Of a stretch of DNA of 31,478 nucleotides, positions 25,282 through 31,478 are shown one piece after another. Source of the stretch: JBPBPI01 sp050954885 (lineage in GTDB: Bacteria > Pseudomonadota > Alphaproteobacteria > Caedimonadales > Caedimonadaceae). The stretch is from contig JBPBPI010000114.1 of assembly GCA_050954885.1 (NCBI GenBank), positions 1 through 31,478 of the forward strand. Direction: 5' to 3'. The first letter of the stretch is position 1. Every line of letters begins with the position of its first letter. The notes beneath the pieces are model-generated. The model made no database searches. It saw only the letters and a program-made list of their open reading frames with translations, and was not told the origin of the DNA. A program made the translations under genes and the position numbers.

Positions 25282-25521
25282 TTAGTGTCCTTTACCAGAT
25301 GACGATACTACGTCGTCACGCCAATGAATCTTCTGGCATCCGGGGCAGTTGCTCTTTGCCATGGACTCAAAAGGCAAGGTACCATCATCAATCTTTTGAT
25401 TGACCTCACTCAAAGAGGCACACTTGAGACCTTGTCCTATGGGACAGTCAAACTGATTGCTGTAACTGCCACAGGCTGTCAGCATCAAACAAGCAAGAAT
25501 GCTTAAATTAGAAACTTTCAT
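25282..25521 (-). CDS. traV: TraV, outer-membrane lipoprotein of the core complex (short form)
   Basis: This 79-residue lipoprotein has a signal with lipobox (LMLTAC, lipidated C17), then the TraV pattern FDCPIGQGLKCASLSEVNQ and a final CPGCQ. F TraV is about 171 residues; this protein keeps only the N-terminal cysteine-rich part. Short TraV forms occur in other bacteria with F-type systems. TraV anchors the TraK/TraB core in the outer membrane (VirB7-like). The start has AGGAG upstream and overlaps the end of traB by 14 nt. Confidence 0.9.
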   Translation of the reverse strand: MKVSNLSILACLMLTACGSYSNQFDCPIGQGLKCASLSEVNQKIDDGTLPFESMAKSNCPGCQKIHWRDDVVSSSGKGH

Positions 25522-26827
25522 GTGTCTGCTCCTTGGGTTTTTGTTTTTGATCGATCAGCGTTAAAGAGGGCGCTGCCACTTCCGGTCGAATATCCACGCC
25601 TGTTTTAAACACCACGTCCACAACCCGTCCTGAGGCAATCAAGATCACAGGTTGCATTTGCTCAGCCCGTTTGATCGAGAATTCAGCCAGTTTATCAAGG
25701 GCATTGCTGGCTCCCGTACTGGCAGCCCCTGAGAGGGCCCGTCCCCCTGACAAGGCATTGGTTTGGCCGAAGGGCGAGACCGGATAGACACTTGAGGTTG
25801 ACTCTGACTTTAGAAATTGACCCAGACCTGATAGCATCCCCGCAATCATGGTGTCTCTGACCGCATCACCTGATCGGTCGACGACCTCACCGCGCATGCC
25901 GGGACGGCCATCTTCGCCAATGATCCACCCTTCTACCTTTTTCTCAACGGTTGTGCCATTTTGTTCTACCCACGCCATAGTCTCCAAGCGACACATCACT
26001 CGCTCGGCCGATAGATCGCCATAGCACGCCCCAATGAGAACATTTTGATTGAGAGTGCCTTTAAAGCCTCGAGGCAGGTGACCTTCATCGACCAGACGCA
26101 TGACAATAGGTTGAGGTTGAGAAGAGGTCTCCAAAGCTGTGGAGGCCACCACCCCTGAGGTCAATACGGCCCGCGCATAAGATCCAGCTGGGACGTAATT
26201 ATCGATATTTTTGAGTATATGACGATCCTCATCCGATAAGCTCAATTGCAGAAACTTAGACGAAGCCGAGGTGCCAAACAGTTTGTCATCTTCACTGTTT
26301 TGAGAGATCGACGTCTTTGCCAAATTCTTGTGAGATCTATCCGAGGACAAAGGATCGCCCACAGGGGGCATTAAGCTTTGAGATTCCATCTTCGGAAGAT
26401 CGTCTTTAAACGGCGCATCCTCCAAAAGGGGTGGTGCGAAGGATTGAGAGCCTGATGAATCTAATTTACCCTGCCCTACGGCTGAAGAGCCTTGCAAAAT
26501 CTTTTCCATTATCTCCATCTTTTTGGCCAGCAATTGATTCTCTTCTCGCACCGCCTTGGCCTCAGATTTAGCCTCTTCCGCTTCCTTCTGGATGCGACCC
26601 GCCCAAACATCTTGCGGGTTAATCGCATCCAAAGGTGTCGTTATGGCAACCGGCTCTTTGTTGGGAGGGGTCTTGGGATCAACAGAAGGGGCCGCTCCCC
26701 CTTGCACAAAGTAATAGACCAACAAGCCAACACCCACCACGCTCCCCAGCAACAAATGTTGCTTGAGGCGCATCTGTTTGGGATCACGGGTCGAGGCGGT
26801 CACCTTATTGAAGAGAGACTTTAACAC
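25508..26827 (-). CDS. traB: TraB, core-complex scaffold (VirB10-like)
   Basis: This 439-residue protein spans from inner to outer membrane. It has a cytoplasmic N-terminus, a single membrane helix (HLLLGSVVGVGLLVYYFV), a Pro-rich linker, and a coiled coil (EAEEAKSEAKAVREEN to MEKIL). The C-terminal TraB/VirB10 beta-domain follows, with VPAGSYARAVLTSGV, VLIGACYGDLSAERVM and GMRGEVVDRSGDAVR. I choose GTG 26827 because a G-rich ribosome site (GGGGG, 8 nt away) precedes it and it overlaps the pilin stop slightly. TTG at 26860 would add 11 residues but lacks a ribosome site. F TraB is 475 residues. Confidence 0.95.
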   Translation of the reverse strand: MLKSLFNKVTASTRDPKQMRLKQHLLLGSVVGVGLLVYYFVQGGAAPSVDPKTPPNKEPVAITTPLDAINPQDVWAGRIQKEAEEAKSEAKAVREENQLLAKKMEIMEKILQGSSAVGQGKLDSSGSQSFAPPLLEDAPFKDDLPKMESQSLMPPVGDPLSSDRSHKNLAKTSISQNSEDDKLFGTSASSKFLQLSLSDEDRHILKNIDNYVPAGSYARAVLTSGVVASTALETSSQPQPIVMRLVDEGHLPRGFKGTLNQNVLIGACYGDLSAERVMCRLETMAWVEQNGTTVEKKVEGWIIGEDGRPGMRGEVVDRSGDAVRDTMIAGMLSGLGQFLKSESTSSVYPVSPFGQTNALSGGRALSGAASTGASNALDKLAEFSIKRAEQMQPVILIASGRVVDVVFKTGVDIRPEVAAPSLTLIDQKQKPKEQTHESF

Positions 26828-26831
26828 TACC

Positions 26832-27233
26832 TCAACCCCCCCAAGATTTGAGGTACTCAAGGTAGTAAGTCAATCCAACGCCAATACCAATGGACGAGAT
26901 AAACACCATCCAAGAGTTCTTAAAAAGACCAATCACCGCTGAACAAATCGTGCCCACAATAAGACCCGTTTTAGCAATTCCACCGGAGGCAAGGGTCGTG
27001 ACCTTATCAAGCTGTGCTGTCATGGCCACCTCTGTGGCCAGGCTGTCGTGAGCAAGCACAATAAAGAGTGCCAAAGCACTAACCGTGGTCATCAAAAGGA
27101 GTTGAGGTGCTTTGGAACTCAAGAGTCGCTTTTGAGATTCATTCACGAATGTTGATGTTCGTTGAGAAGACAATTGCTTGATCTGAAGATCTGCAATTTT
27201 TGAAGATAGTTTAGAAAGTGAGGTCCGAATCAT
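26832..27233 (-). CDS. F-type conjugative pilin precursor (TraA/VirB2-like)
   Basis: This 133-residue propilin has a long, basic leader with a hydrophobic segment (APQLLLMTTVSALALFIVLAHDSLA), like the 51-residue leader of F TraA. The mature part has two hydrophobic helices (TGLIVGTICSAVIGLF and MVFISSIGIGVGLTYYL) joined by a short basic loop (KNSW) and ends in KSWGG. A likely cleavage lies after SLA or within TEVAM. The order traK-pilin-traB is unlike F, where the pilin precedes traL. I leave the symbol blank because traA already names the Ti-type relaxase here. AAGGA lies 8 nt before the ATG, and the traK stop is 5 nt away. Confidence 0.8.
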   Translation of the reverse strand: MIRTSLSKLSSKIADLQIKQLSSQRTSTFVNESQKRLLSSKAPQLLLMTTVSALALFIVLAHDSLATEVAMTAQLDKVTTLASGGIAKTGLIVGTICSAVIGLFKNSWMVFISSIGIGVGLTYYLEYLKSWGG

Positions 27234-27238
27234 TGATG

Positions 27239-27982
27239 TTATCCTTTGTGATTTTGAGTTAATGAAAGAGGTTTTGAGGAAGATGATATGGACATCCCTT
27301 GACGCAAGATCGCTAGGCGAACTTGTCCTCCTGGGGTCAAAGAAGGCTGATCAAACACAACGGCAAGATCTAGTGGCCCCAGAAACAAAACTGGGGTCAG
27401 AAAGATCTCGCGTGAGCTGCTGTTGTTGAGGGCGTAGACATCGATACAAGCAGAGGAACTTCGATAGGCTTCAACATGTGTTTTTTGAACATCATTTGAT
27501 TCTTCAGAAACATTCTCAACAACAATTTTAGAAAAGTTAGGCGGCGTCAAACCTTGTAGAGCCGCCATGAGCGCTGACTCCAGTCGCTTTTTGTTGTGTT
27601 GTTGCTCAACCTCAACCCGCTTGTCGGGGACCGCAATCGTCAAAATCACCGGCCCACTGCCGTGTGATCCTGGCATCACTTTAAGATCTTGCACCTTCCC
27701 TTTTTGGGTCATCACCGTGAGATAGAACGGCTGGGTCAAGACATCAGGCGCGATGAAGACATGACCTGCTTTATGTAATTGAAGACTGTCTTGTACTAAG
27801 TGACCGCCAATCATTTGAGGGTAAACGAAGATATCTTGGATAACATCTTCTTGCACCGACAACCGGGTGAGGCTGTGTTGCGGGACCTTGATCTCCAGGG
27901 TCTTTTGATCGTTGAGATGAACTGCGGCCTGGAGAGGCATGATAGAAAGCAACGCTATGATGGCTTTATTAATTTTGCGCAT
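27239..27982 (-). CDS. traK: TraK, secretin-like core protein (VirB9-like)
   Basis: This 247-residue periplasmic protein (F TraK is 242) has a signal peptide (MRKINKAIIALLSIMPLQA) and then KTLEIKVPQHSLTRLSV, VIQDIFVYPQ, HVFIAPDVLTQPFYLTVM and a C-terminal beta part with FLTPVLFLGPLDLAVVF. This is the family's overall pattern. It forms the outer-membrane ring with TraV and TraB. I start at ATG 27982, which has GAGG upstream; the frame also has an ATG at 27994 without one. The start overlaps traE by 14 nt. Confidence 0.93.
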   Translation of the reverse strand: MRKINKAIIALLSIMPLQAAVHLNDQKTLEIKVPQHSLTRLSVQEDVIQDIFVYPQMIGGHLVQDSLQLHKAGHVFIAPDVLTQPFYLTVMTQKGKVQDLKVMPGSHGSGPVILTIAVPDKRVEVEQQHNKKRLESALMAALQGLTPPNFSKIVVENVSEESNDVQKTHVEAYRSSSACIDVYALNNSSSREIFLTPVLFLGPLDLAVVFDQPSLTPGGQVRLAILRQGMSISSSSKPLSLTQNHKG

Positions 27983-28535
27983 TAGGGTCCTCATAGTTAA
28001 AATCTTGCACCAAAATCACGCCTTGGGGTCCCTTACGGTAGGTCAGCACCACGGTTCTTTTTTGAATCACCGGACTTTTATCACCGCCAAAGAAGGTGTG
28101 GAAGTCTCCCGTCACCCACAACTGACGACTGTCCTTTTTATGCTGGTACTCCCGAGGATAGAAGGCGGTTGAGATGTTCTCGGCTTTTAGTTTTTGAGCT
28201 TGGGCTTTCAGCTTTTTCTCAATCCCTGAGCTGCTTTCAACAACAAGTAAAAATTCGTGCACCCGTTGATCAGCGGTCTTGGGATTGACCGTGAGCAAAC
28301 GAGAGGTCAAAGTGTCAGCCCAATCAATCAGGTAAGGATCTGAAAAGGTGGTGCGGCTTAGGGGCAACCTTTTGTGGGTTTCTGGCCAAGGAATCAAAAT
28401 CCAAGTCTCGTCATGAGAGATCACTTTGTAGGTGAGACCTATGTTGGTCAGCAACAAGATGCCACTCACCACATAGGCAAAATTGCGTTGCTTGAGCACC
28501 TCAGAAAATGTGTTTTGGATGTTCTTCAAGTTCAT
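27969..28535 (-). CDS. traE: TraE, pilus assembly protein (VirB5/VirB8-position)
   Basis: This 188-residue protein has exactly the length of F TraE. A short cytoplasmic N-terminus (MNLKNIQNTF) is followed by one membrane helix (FAYVVSGILLLTNIGLTYKV) and a periplasmic domain with the family features ETWILIPWP, DPYLIDWADTLTSRLL and VQDFNYED. The natural start at 28535 overlaps the traL stop as ATGA; the longer frame to 28604 is overlap with traL and is rejected. It is an inner-membrane component of the assembly apparatus. Confidence 0.95.
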   Translation of the reverse strand: MNLKNIQNTFSEVLKQRNFAYVVSGILLLTNIGLTYKVISHDETWILIPWPETHKRLPLSRTTFSDPYLIDWADTLTSRLLTVNPKTADQRVHEFLLVVESSSGIEKKLKAQAQKLKAENISTAFYPREYQHKKDSRQLWVTGDFHTFFGGDKSPVIQKRTVVLTYRKGPQGVILVQDFNYEDPNAQN

Positions 28536-28831
28536 GATAGCCAAAACCTTTTCCAAGAAGCCGGCCATGAAGGAGACCTGCCCGCCATGATGCCAAAATG
28601 CCAATGTAAAAAGGATCCTAAGGAAAAGCCTGAGGTCATCTTCTTAAACTTCTTCACCACATAAACACCCCCCACACCCCCTACAAAGAGGAGCGTTTTG
28701 AAGGCCAGAGAATCAATTGCGAGACTTCCAATCACGCCCACAATGCCCAGAGCCAATTCATCAAGAGTCATGCCGATGATGATGAGAGGCTCAGACAGAT
28801 ACTGATAAATACGATGCTCTTTAGGATTCAT
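28532..28831 (-). CDS. traL: TraL, small inner-membrane pilus assembly protein (VirB3-like)
   Basis: This 99-residue protein (F TraL is 91) has family landmarks YQYLSEPLIIIGMTLDEL and the end region FSLGSFLHWHFG. Two hydrophobic segments, ALGIVGVIGSLAIDSLAF and TLLFVGGVGGVYVV, fit a double-pass membrane protein. I start at ATG 28831, which overlaps the previous stop as TGATG. The longer frame from 28951 is antisense-like noise. In F-type operons traL opens the assembly gene run. Confidence 0.93.
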   Translation of the reverse strand: MNPKEHRIYQYLSEPLIIIGMTLDELALGIVGVIGSLAIDSLAFKTLLFVGGVGGVYVVKKFKKMTSGFSLGSFLHWHFGIMAGRSPSWPASWKRFWLS

Positions 28832-29085
28832 CACATCCGTCCTTTCTGTGCGGCATCGCCCCAAAAGTGCGGACACTCTTGGCCATGACGACCAGTGCCT
28901 GTAAGGAAGAATTGACCAGACGGCAGGATGAAATCTAGCGGCGCCTGGCAAGAAGTTTCAGGACAGTAAAACCTTAAGTGTTCTGCTTTAGATAAGGGAT
29001 TTGCTTCTTGCAACAAGGCCTTGAGTTGAGGCGCCGTGATCACTTGCCTGAAAGGCTCACAATACGCTTGAAGATGTGTGGTCAT
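28831..29085 (-). CDS. Small Cys/His-rich hypothetical protein heading the tra operon
   Basis: This 84-residue soluble protein of unknown family has C41, C46, H67, C71 and H73 in YCPETSC and GRHGQECPHF, arranged like a zinc ribbon. Its position, with a 1-nt TGATG overlap to traL and a perfect AGGAGG ribosome site 7 nt before its ATG, makes it a real gene and the first of the tra operon. Such an arrangement suits a small regulator or an early assembly factor. The ligand set resembles the zinc ribbon at the start of CoiA-like proteins, but that similarity is not more than suggestive. Confidence 0.8.
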   Translation of the reverse strand: MTTHLQAYCEPFRQVITAPQLKALLQEANPLSKAEHLRFYCPETSCQAPLDFILPSGQFFLTGTGRHGQECPHFWGDAAQKGRM

Positions 29086-29243
29086 GATTTGCCTCCTGAA
29101 AGGAAGTAAACCAGACTTAAATACGGCACAAAGTTTGTGTGCGCGAAGTTTTTATGATAATGGTGCATTGTTCTTCGGATAAGAACACGACCCCTTTTCC
29201 GTTTGGCGACTTATAAGGGGTCAGGCTTCTTTCTCTCTCCTTT
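29086..29243 (-). promoter_or_regulatory. Regulatory gap between the replication-like operon and the tra operon
   Basis: This 158-bp gap should hold the tra promoter because it is the only real break upstream of traL. It contains: a dyad CACAAA-G-TTTGTG at 29127-29139 upstream of the first tra gene; a hairpin GTTCTT-CGGAT-AAGAAC at 29170-29186; and GACCCCTT (29189-29196) matched to AAGGGGTC (29215-29222), a stem with an 18-base loop that could end transcription of the upstream operon. No -35/-10 pair stands out. Confidence 0.5.
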
Positions 29244-29684
29244 CTATTCTTGTTGTTCTAAAAGTTTGATCCGACGGCTCAGATACCAAACCGCTTTACG
29301 CAAGTCTTTGACCTCATCATGCTTACGCCCTGCTCGTGCGATATACTTCAGCGCACAAGCCAAATGATGGTTGAGGTCCCAGTTCTCAATTGCCTCAATA
29401 GGTTGAATGGTGCGTCCTTCGACATAATGAGCAGGTGATTCGATCTCTTGATCCTTTCGCACAGAAGCAAAATTAACTGCTTGATCAAGATCAAGTTGTT
29501 GCTGAAGGACAGCCTGTGAACCTTGAGTCATTACCTGCTCTTGCTCAATCTGAGATTCTTGTTTAATCGCTTTCTCTCCTTCAACTTGAGACCAGAGCTC
29601 CATGTGTTGATGATCCTCATGATCTGCTTGTGTTTGCTGCACCAAATGCAAGGCAGACGCTGAGGTTGGTTTGAGTGCGGTCAT
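29244..29684 (-). CDS. DUF3310-domain protein with a Gln-rich N-terminal extension
   Basis: This 146-residue protein has a C-terminal 60 residues matching the phage DUF3310 (SaV-like) domain: PAHYVEGRTIQPIEAIENWD, then ALKYIARAGRKHDEVKDLRKAVWYLSRRI. The first 80 residues are a Gln/Glu-rich, low-complexity extension not found in the usual short phage members. DUF3310 proteins are common in phage replication and nucleotide gene clusters; their function is not established. Its start overlaps the upstream initiator-like gene as ATGA (29681-29684), which ties it to replication here too. The start codon is ATG. Confidence 0.88.
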   Translation of the reverse strand: MTALKPTSASALHLVQQTQADHEDHQHMELWSQVEGEKAIKQESQIEQEQVMTQGSQAVLQQQLDLDQAVNFASVRKDQEIESPAHYVEGRTIQPIEAIENWDLNHHLACALKYIARAGRKHDEVKDLRKAVWYLSRRIKLLEQQE

Positions 29685-31000
29685 GACGGTGTCCTTTCTA
29701 AGTCAACGTCACAAGATAACTCACGATCTTTGCTGGCGTCTAGAGAACGCAACACTGCCTCTGAAGATCGAAAGTTGGATTGTGTCAGTTGCCTGGTCAA
29801 CTCTTTCACCATGCTCAACATGGGTTGTTGGAAGACGGGTGTGGCTTCGGCATTTCCTTGAGGCGGTCCTTGATTGATCTGGCGATCTGCAGGCATTGCA
29901 GTGTCCTTACCCACCGCTAAATCCAACTTTGGATGATCTGGCAACAGCTCTTTGACCAAGGATTCAAGGATGTTGAGGTAGTTGGTCTTTACATAATCAC
30001 ACTTGAACCTGGTGGCAAACAACAACACAACCCGACCTTCAGCTTGATATTGAAGCTGCATGTCTTGGAACCAACTGTTGTAGGTGTTGGGGCCAAGTTG
30101 CAGGGAAAGCTTCTGGGCCAAAGCCTGATGCTGCGGGTCAGACAAGGCCTCAACATGAGTCTGAGCTTGACTCAGGCTGTGGTCCAAGGATGGTGAGCTA
30201 GTCTGACCGGAATCTGCATCTTGGTAATTGCCTTCCAAGATTTTAAACAGGTTGACCTCTTCCACACACCAATCCAAGCTGGCACGCCATCCCCGTGGTC
30301 CCTTGCCTTGCAAAAATGAGCTGGCACGGACACGCTCACAGAACTGCTGCCACTGGTTCAGATCGTTGTTGAAATGGCTAAAGAGGATCATCGACAACTT
30401 GGTTTCTCGAAAGGCGTTTCGTTGCACAGGCACTGAAGCCTCAAAGGTCTTATTCCAAACCTCTAACGTTTGCTCTACCACACGCGCGCGCTCTGAGAGA
30501 GTCTCTGTTGTAGTTTCTGAAGGTAATCTCTGTTCCTTATAATGATCAGAACAACTTGACCTGTCCGATGGGGTCAGCTTGACCTGCCCGATCGGGTCAT
30601 TTTGACCCGATCGATCGTGCACAATTGCATAATCGGTTATGTCAACTTGACCCGATCGATCGTTTTTATCCTCAAGCTGTTGTAAAGTCTCATAATTAAT
30701 CGAATACCACTTGCGATGATCAAACTTGTCTTCATTAAGTTTGCGGCTTAGGATTAAATTCATTTTTTCTAAACAATGAATGGCTCGTTTAATGGTTTCC
30801 TTAGACCAAAAAGGAAATTGTTTCTGCCATTGTTCGTAGCTGTTGTAGACCCAATGCAATCCTTCATGAATGTTTTTGTTATGATCTGGGTTAAGCCAAT
30901 AATGCAGTTGTTGTAAGATAATGGCTTCATTAAGACCTATCTTAACAGCCAAAGACGGCAGCAATTGTAGAGGTGATTCATGGATTAGAAGACGACTCAT
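29681..31000 (-). CDS. Chimeric replication protein: winged helix, replisome-organiser motif and DnaA N-terminal domain
   Basis: This 439-residue candidate initiator or helicase loader has three parts. Residues 1-108 resemble the helix-turn-helix of phage replication proteins (ESPLQLLPSLAVKIGLNEAI, QFPFWSKETIKRAIHCLEK). Residues 175-258 carry the replisome-organiser signature RGWRASLDWCVEEVNLFKIL. Residues 290-365 match DnaA domain I (QLGPNTYNSWFQDMQLQ, then RFKCDYVKTNYLNIL), which in DnaA contacts the DnaB helicase. There is no AAA+ domain. The linker between the first two parts, residues 113-148, is encoded by four iteron-like repeats. The start overlaps the upstream stop as TGATG. Confidence 0.88.
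   Translation of the reverse strand: MSRLLIHESPLQLLPSLAVKIGLNEAIILQQLHYWLNPDHNKNIHEGLHWVYNSYEQWQKQFPFWSKETIKRAIHCLEKMNLILSRKLNEDKFDHRKWYSINYETLQQLEDKNDRSGQVDITDYAIVHDRSGQNDPIGQVKLTPSDRSSCSDHYKEQRLPSETTTETLSERARVVEQTLEVWNKTFEASVPVQRNAFRETKLSMILFSHFNNDLNQWQQFCERVRASSFLQGKGPRGWRASLDWCVEEVNLFKILEGNYQDADSGQTSSPSLDHSLSQAQTHVEALSDPQHQALAQKLSLQLGPNTYNSWFQDMQLQYQAEGRVVLLFATRFKCDYVKTNYLNILESLVKELLPDHPKLDLAVGKDTAMPADRQINQGPPQGNAEATPVFQQPMLSMVKELTRQLTQSNFRSSEAVLRSLDASKDRELSCDVDLERTPS
30556..30665. repeat. Four iteron-like repeats inside the replication gene (candidate ori)
   Basis: On the plus strand the word TTGACC(T/C)G recurs at 30556, 30579, 30602 and 30647, with spacings of 23, 23 and 45 bp (about two turns each, the last doubled). 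The longest matches continue as (T/C)CCGAT(G/C)GGGTCA, and an 11-bp-arm palindrome (CGATCGGGTCA / TGACCCGATCG, loop TTT) spans 30589-30613. They encode repeated DRSGQ-like motifs. Repeats with helical-turn spacing within an initiator gene recall the lambda O gene origin. Confidence 0.6.
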
Positions 31001-31371
31001 CAGATCTCTCCCCTGCGCCTGAAGGCATCATAGGTTGACTGGGTTAACGACATCACGCCTACGGCCACAGATATATCTTTGTCGTCTTCAATCATCTCTG
31101 TGCCAAAAGTAAAGCCACCAAAGAATTCTAACTCATCATGAGTGATGCGTTCGTTTTGAAGGCTTAACACCAATTGATGATTTGATCTGTTGGCCAATTG
31201 CCATACATGCTCAAACAGACCTTGATAGAATTGCACCATGATTCTGCTAATGCGCTCAGGTTGCTTTTGAAGGGGGTGATTATCATTTATATGAAAGAAC
31301 ACGTTCCTTAACACCCACGTGCCTTGAGGGATGACCTGGGAGTTAATCTCAAGATCATGAGGCAAAGCCAT
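31000..31371 (-). CDS. Hypothetical protein upstream of the replication gene
   Basis: This 123-residue soluble protein (MALPHDLEINSQVIPQGTWVL to YDAFRRRGEI) has no family I recognise. It has beta-rich stretches and an acidic turn (EMIEDDKDIS) near residue 92. It joins the replication gene by a 1-nt TGATG overlap, so it is part of the same operon. No ribosome site precedes the ATG at 31371. The same frame stays open upstream to a TAA about 70 bp away with plausible coding sequence (KKAADLYNLSGPPLAAI) but no standard start codon. The true start may be a rare codon, or the 5' end may be broken. Confidence 0.65.
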   Translation of the reverse strand: MALPHDLEINSQVIPQGTWVLRNVFFHINDNHPLQKQPERISRIMVQFYQGLFEHVWQLANRSNHQLVLSLQNERITHDELEFFGGFTFGTEMIEDDKDISVAVGVMSLTQSTYDAFRRRGEI

Positions 31372-31478
31372 GATGGCGGCTAGAGGTGGACCCGAAAGAT
31401 TGTACAGGTCAGCAGCTTTTTTAAGGATAAATTCACAGTTATTTTAAGCTGCTAATTGCTGCGTCCTTTTAACGCTTT

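Noticed and set aside
28536..28604. 23-codon N-terminal extension of TraE
   Set aside because: It is the end of traL read in another frame. The 28535 start gives the exact F TraE length.
28832..28951. 40-codon N-terminal extension of TraL
   Set aside because: It overlaps the 84-residue gene, has an irregular composition, and the TraL family start is at 28831.
29170..29222. tRNA or structured small RNA
   Set aside because: Only short stems with large loops are present, with no cloverleaf or known RNA motif.

Overview
The window reads as the transfer and replication core of a conjugative plasmid or integrative conjugative element from an alphaproteobacterium. The best match is an obligate intracellular or endosymbiotic member of the Rickettsiales/Holosporales. 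The main reason is the gene mix: a complete F-type type IV secretion gene set (traL-E-K-pilin-B-V-C-W-U-trbC-N-F-H-G-D) next to a Ti-plasmid-type relaxase of the MobA/MobL plus helicase class (TraA). An Rpn (PD-(D/E)XK) nuclease gene and a replication protein with a DnaA N-terminal domain are also present. This F/Ti hybrid is the known hallmark of the Rickettsiales amplified genetic element (RAGE) family. I cannot tell from this piece whether the element is a plasmid or integrated, and I assign no species.

Layout, left to right. (1) 30-865: a small Ti-TraC-like relaxosome protein on the minus strand, then a 410-base intergenic region with a convincing MOBQ-type oriT (GGCGCGCTTA core beside an 8-bp hairpin). 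(2) 866-5560: the TraA relaxase-helicase on the plus strand, ending in 93-residue tandem repeats. (3) 5808-6797: an Rpn nuclease gene on the plus strand, followed by a strong 16-bp-arm hairpin between convergent genes. (4) 6941-28831: the long minus-strand tra region, transcribed right to left, with most genes overlapping by 1-14 nt. It is interrupted by three accessory insertions. The first is a two-gene module of unknown function between traG and traD, with its own apparent promoter. The second is a pair of paralogous four-helix membrane proteins between traW and traU, followed by a doubtful ORF. The third is a RelBE-like toxin-antitoxin pair on the plus strand between traC and traW. (5) 28831-31371: an 84-residue Cys/His protein at the head of the tra operon, a 158-base regulatory gap, then a replication-like operon. 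That operon contains a DUF3310 protein, a chimeric replisome organiser/DnaA_N protein whose own gene carries four iteron-like repeats, and an unknown 123-residue protein.

How the genes fit together: the relaxase, the TraC-like helper and oriT would form the relaxosome. TraD would couple it to the channel. TraL/E/K/B/V/C make the core complex and its ATPase, TraW/U/TrbC/F/H handle pilus assembly, and TraN/G stabilise mating pairs. The lytic transglycosylase would open the peptidoglycan. The rightmost genes could replicate the element before or after transfer. Family assignments rest on recognising motifs in the translated sequence. I ran no database search.
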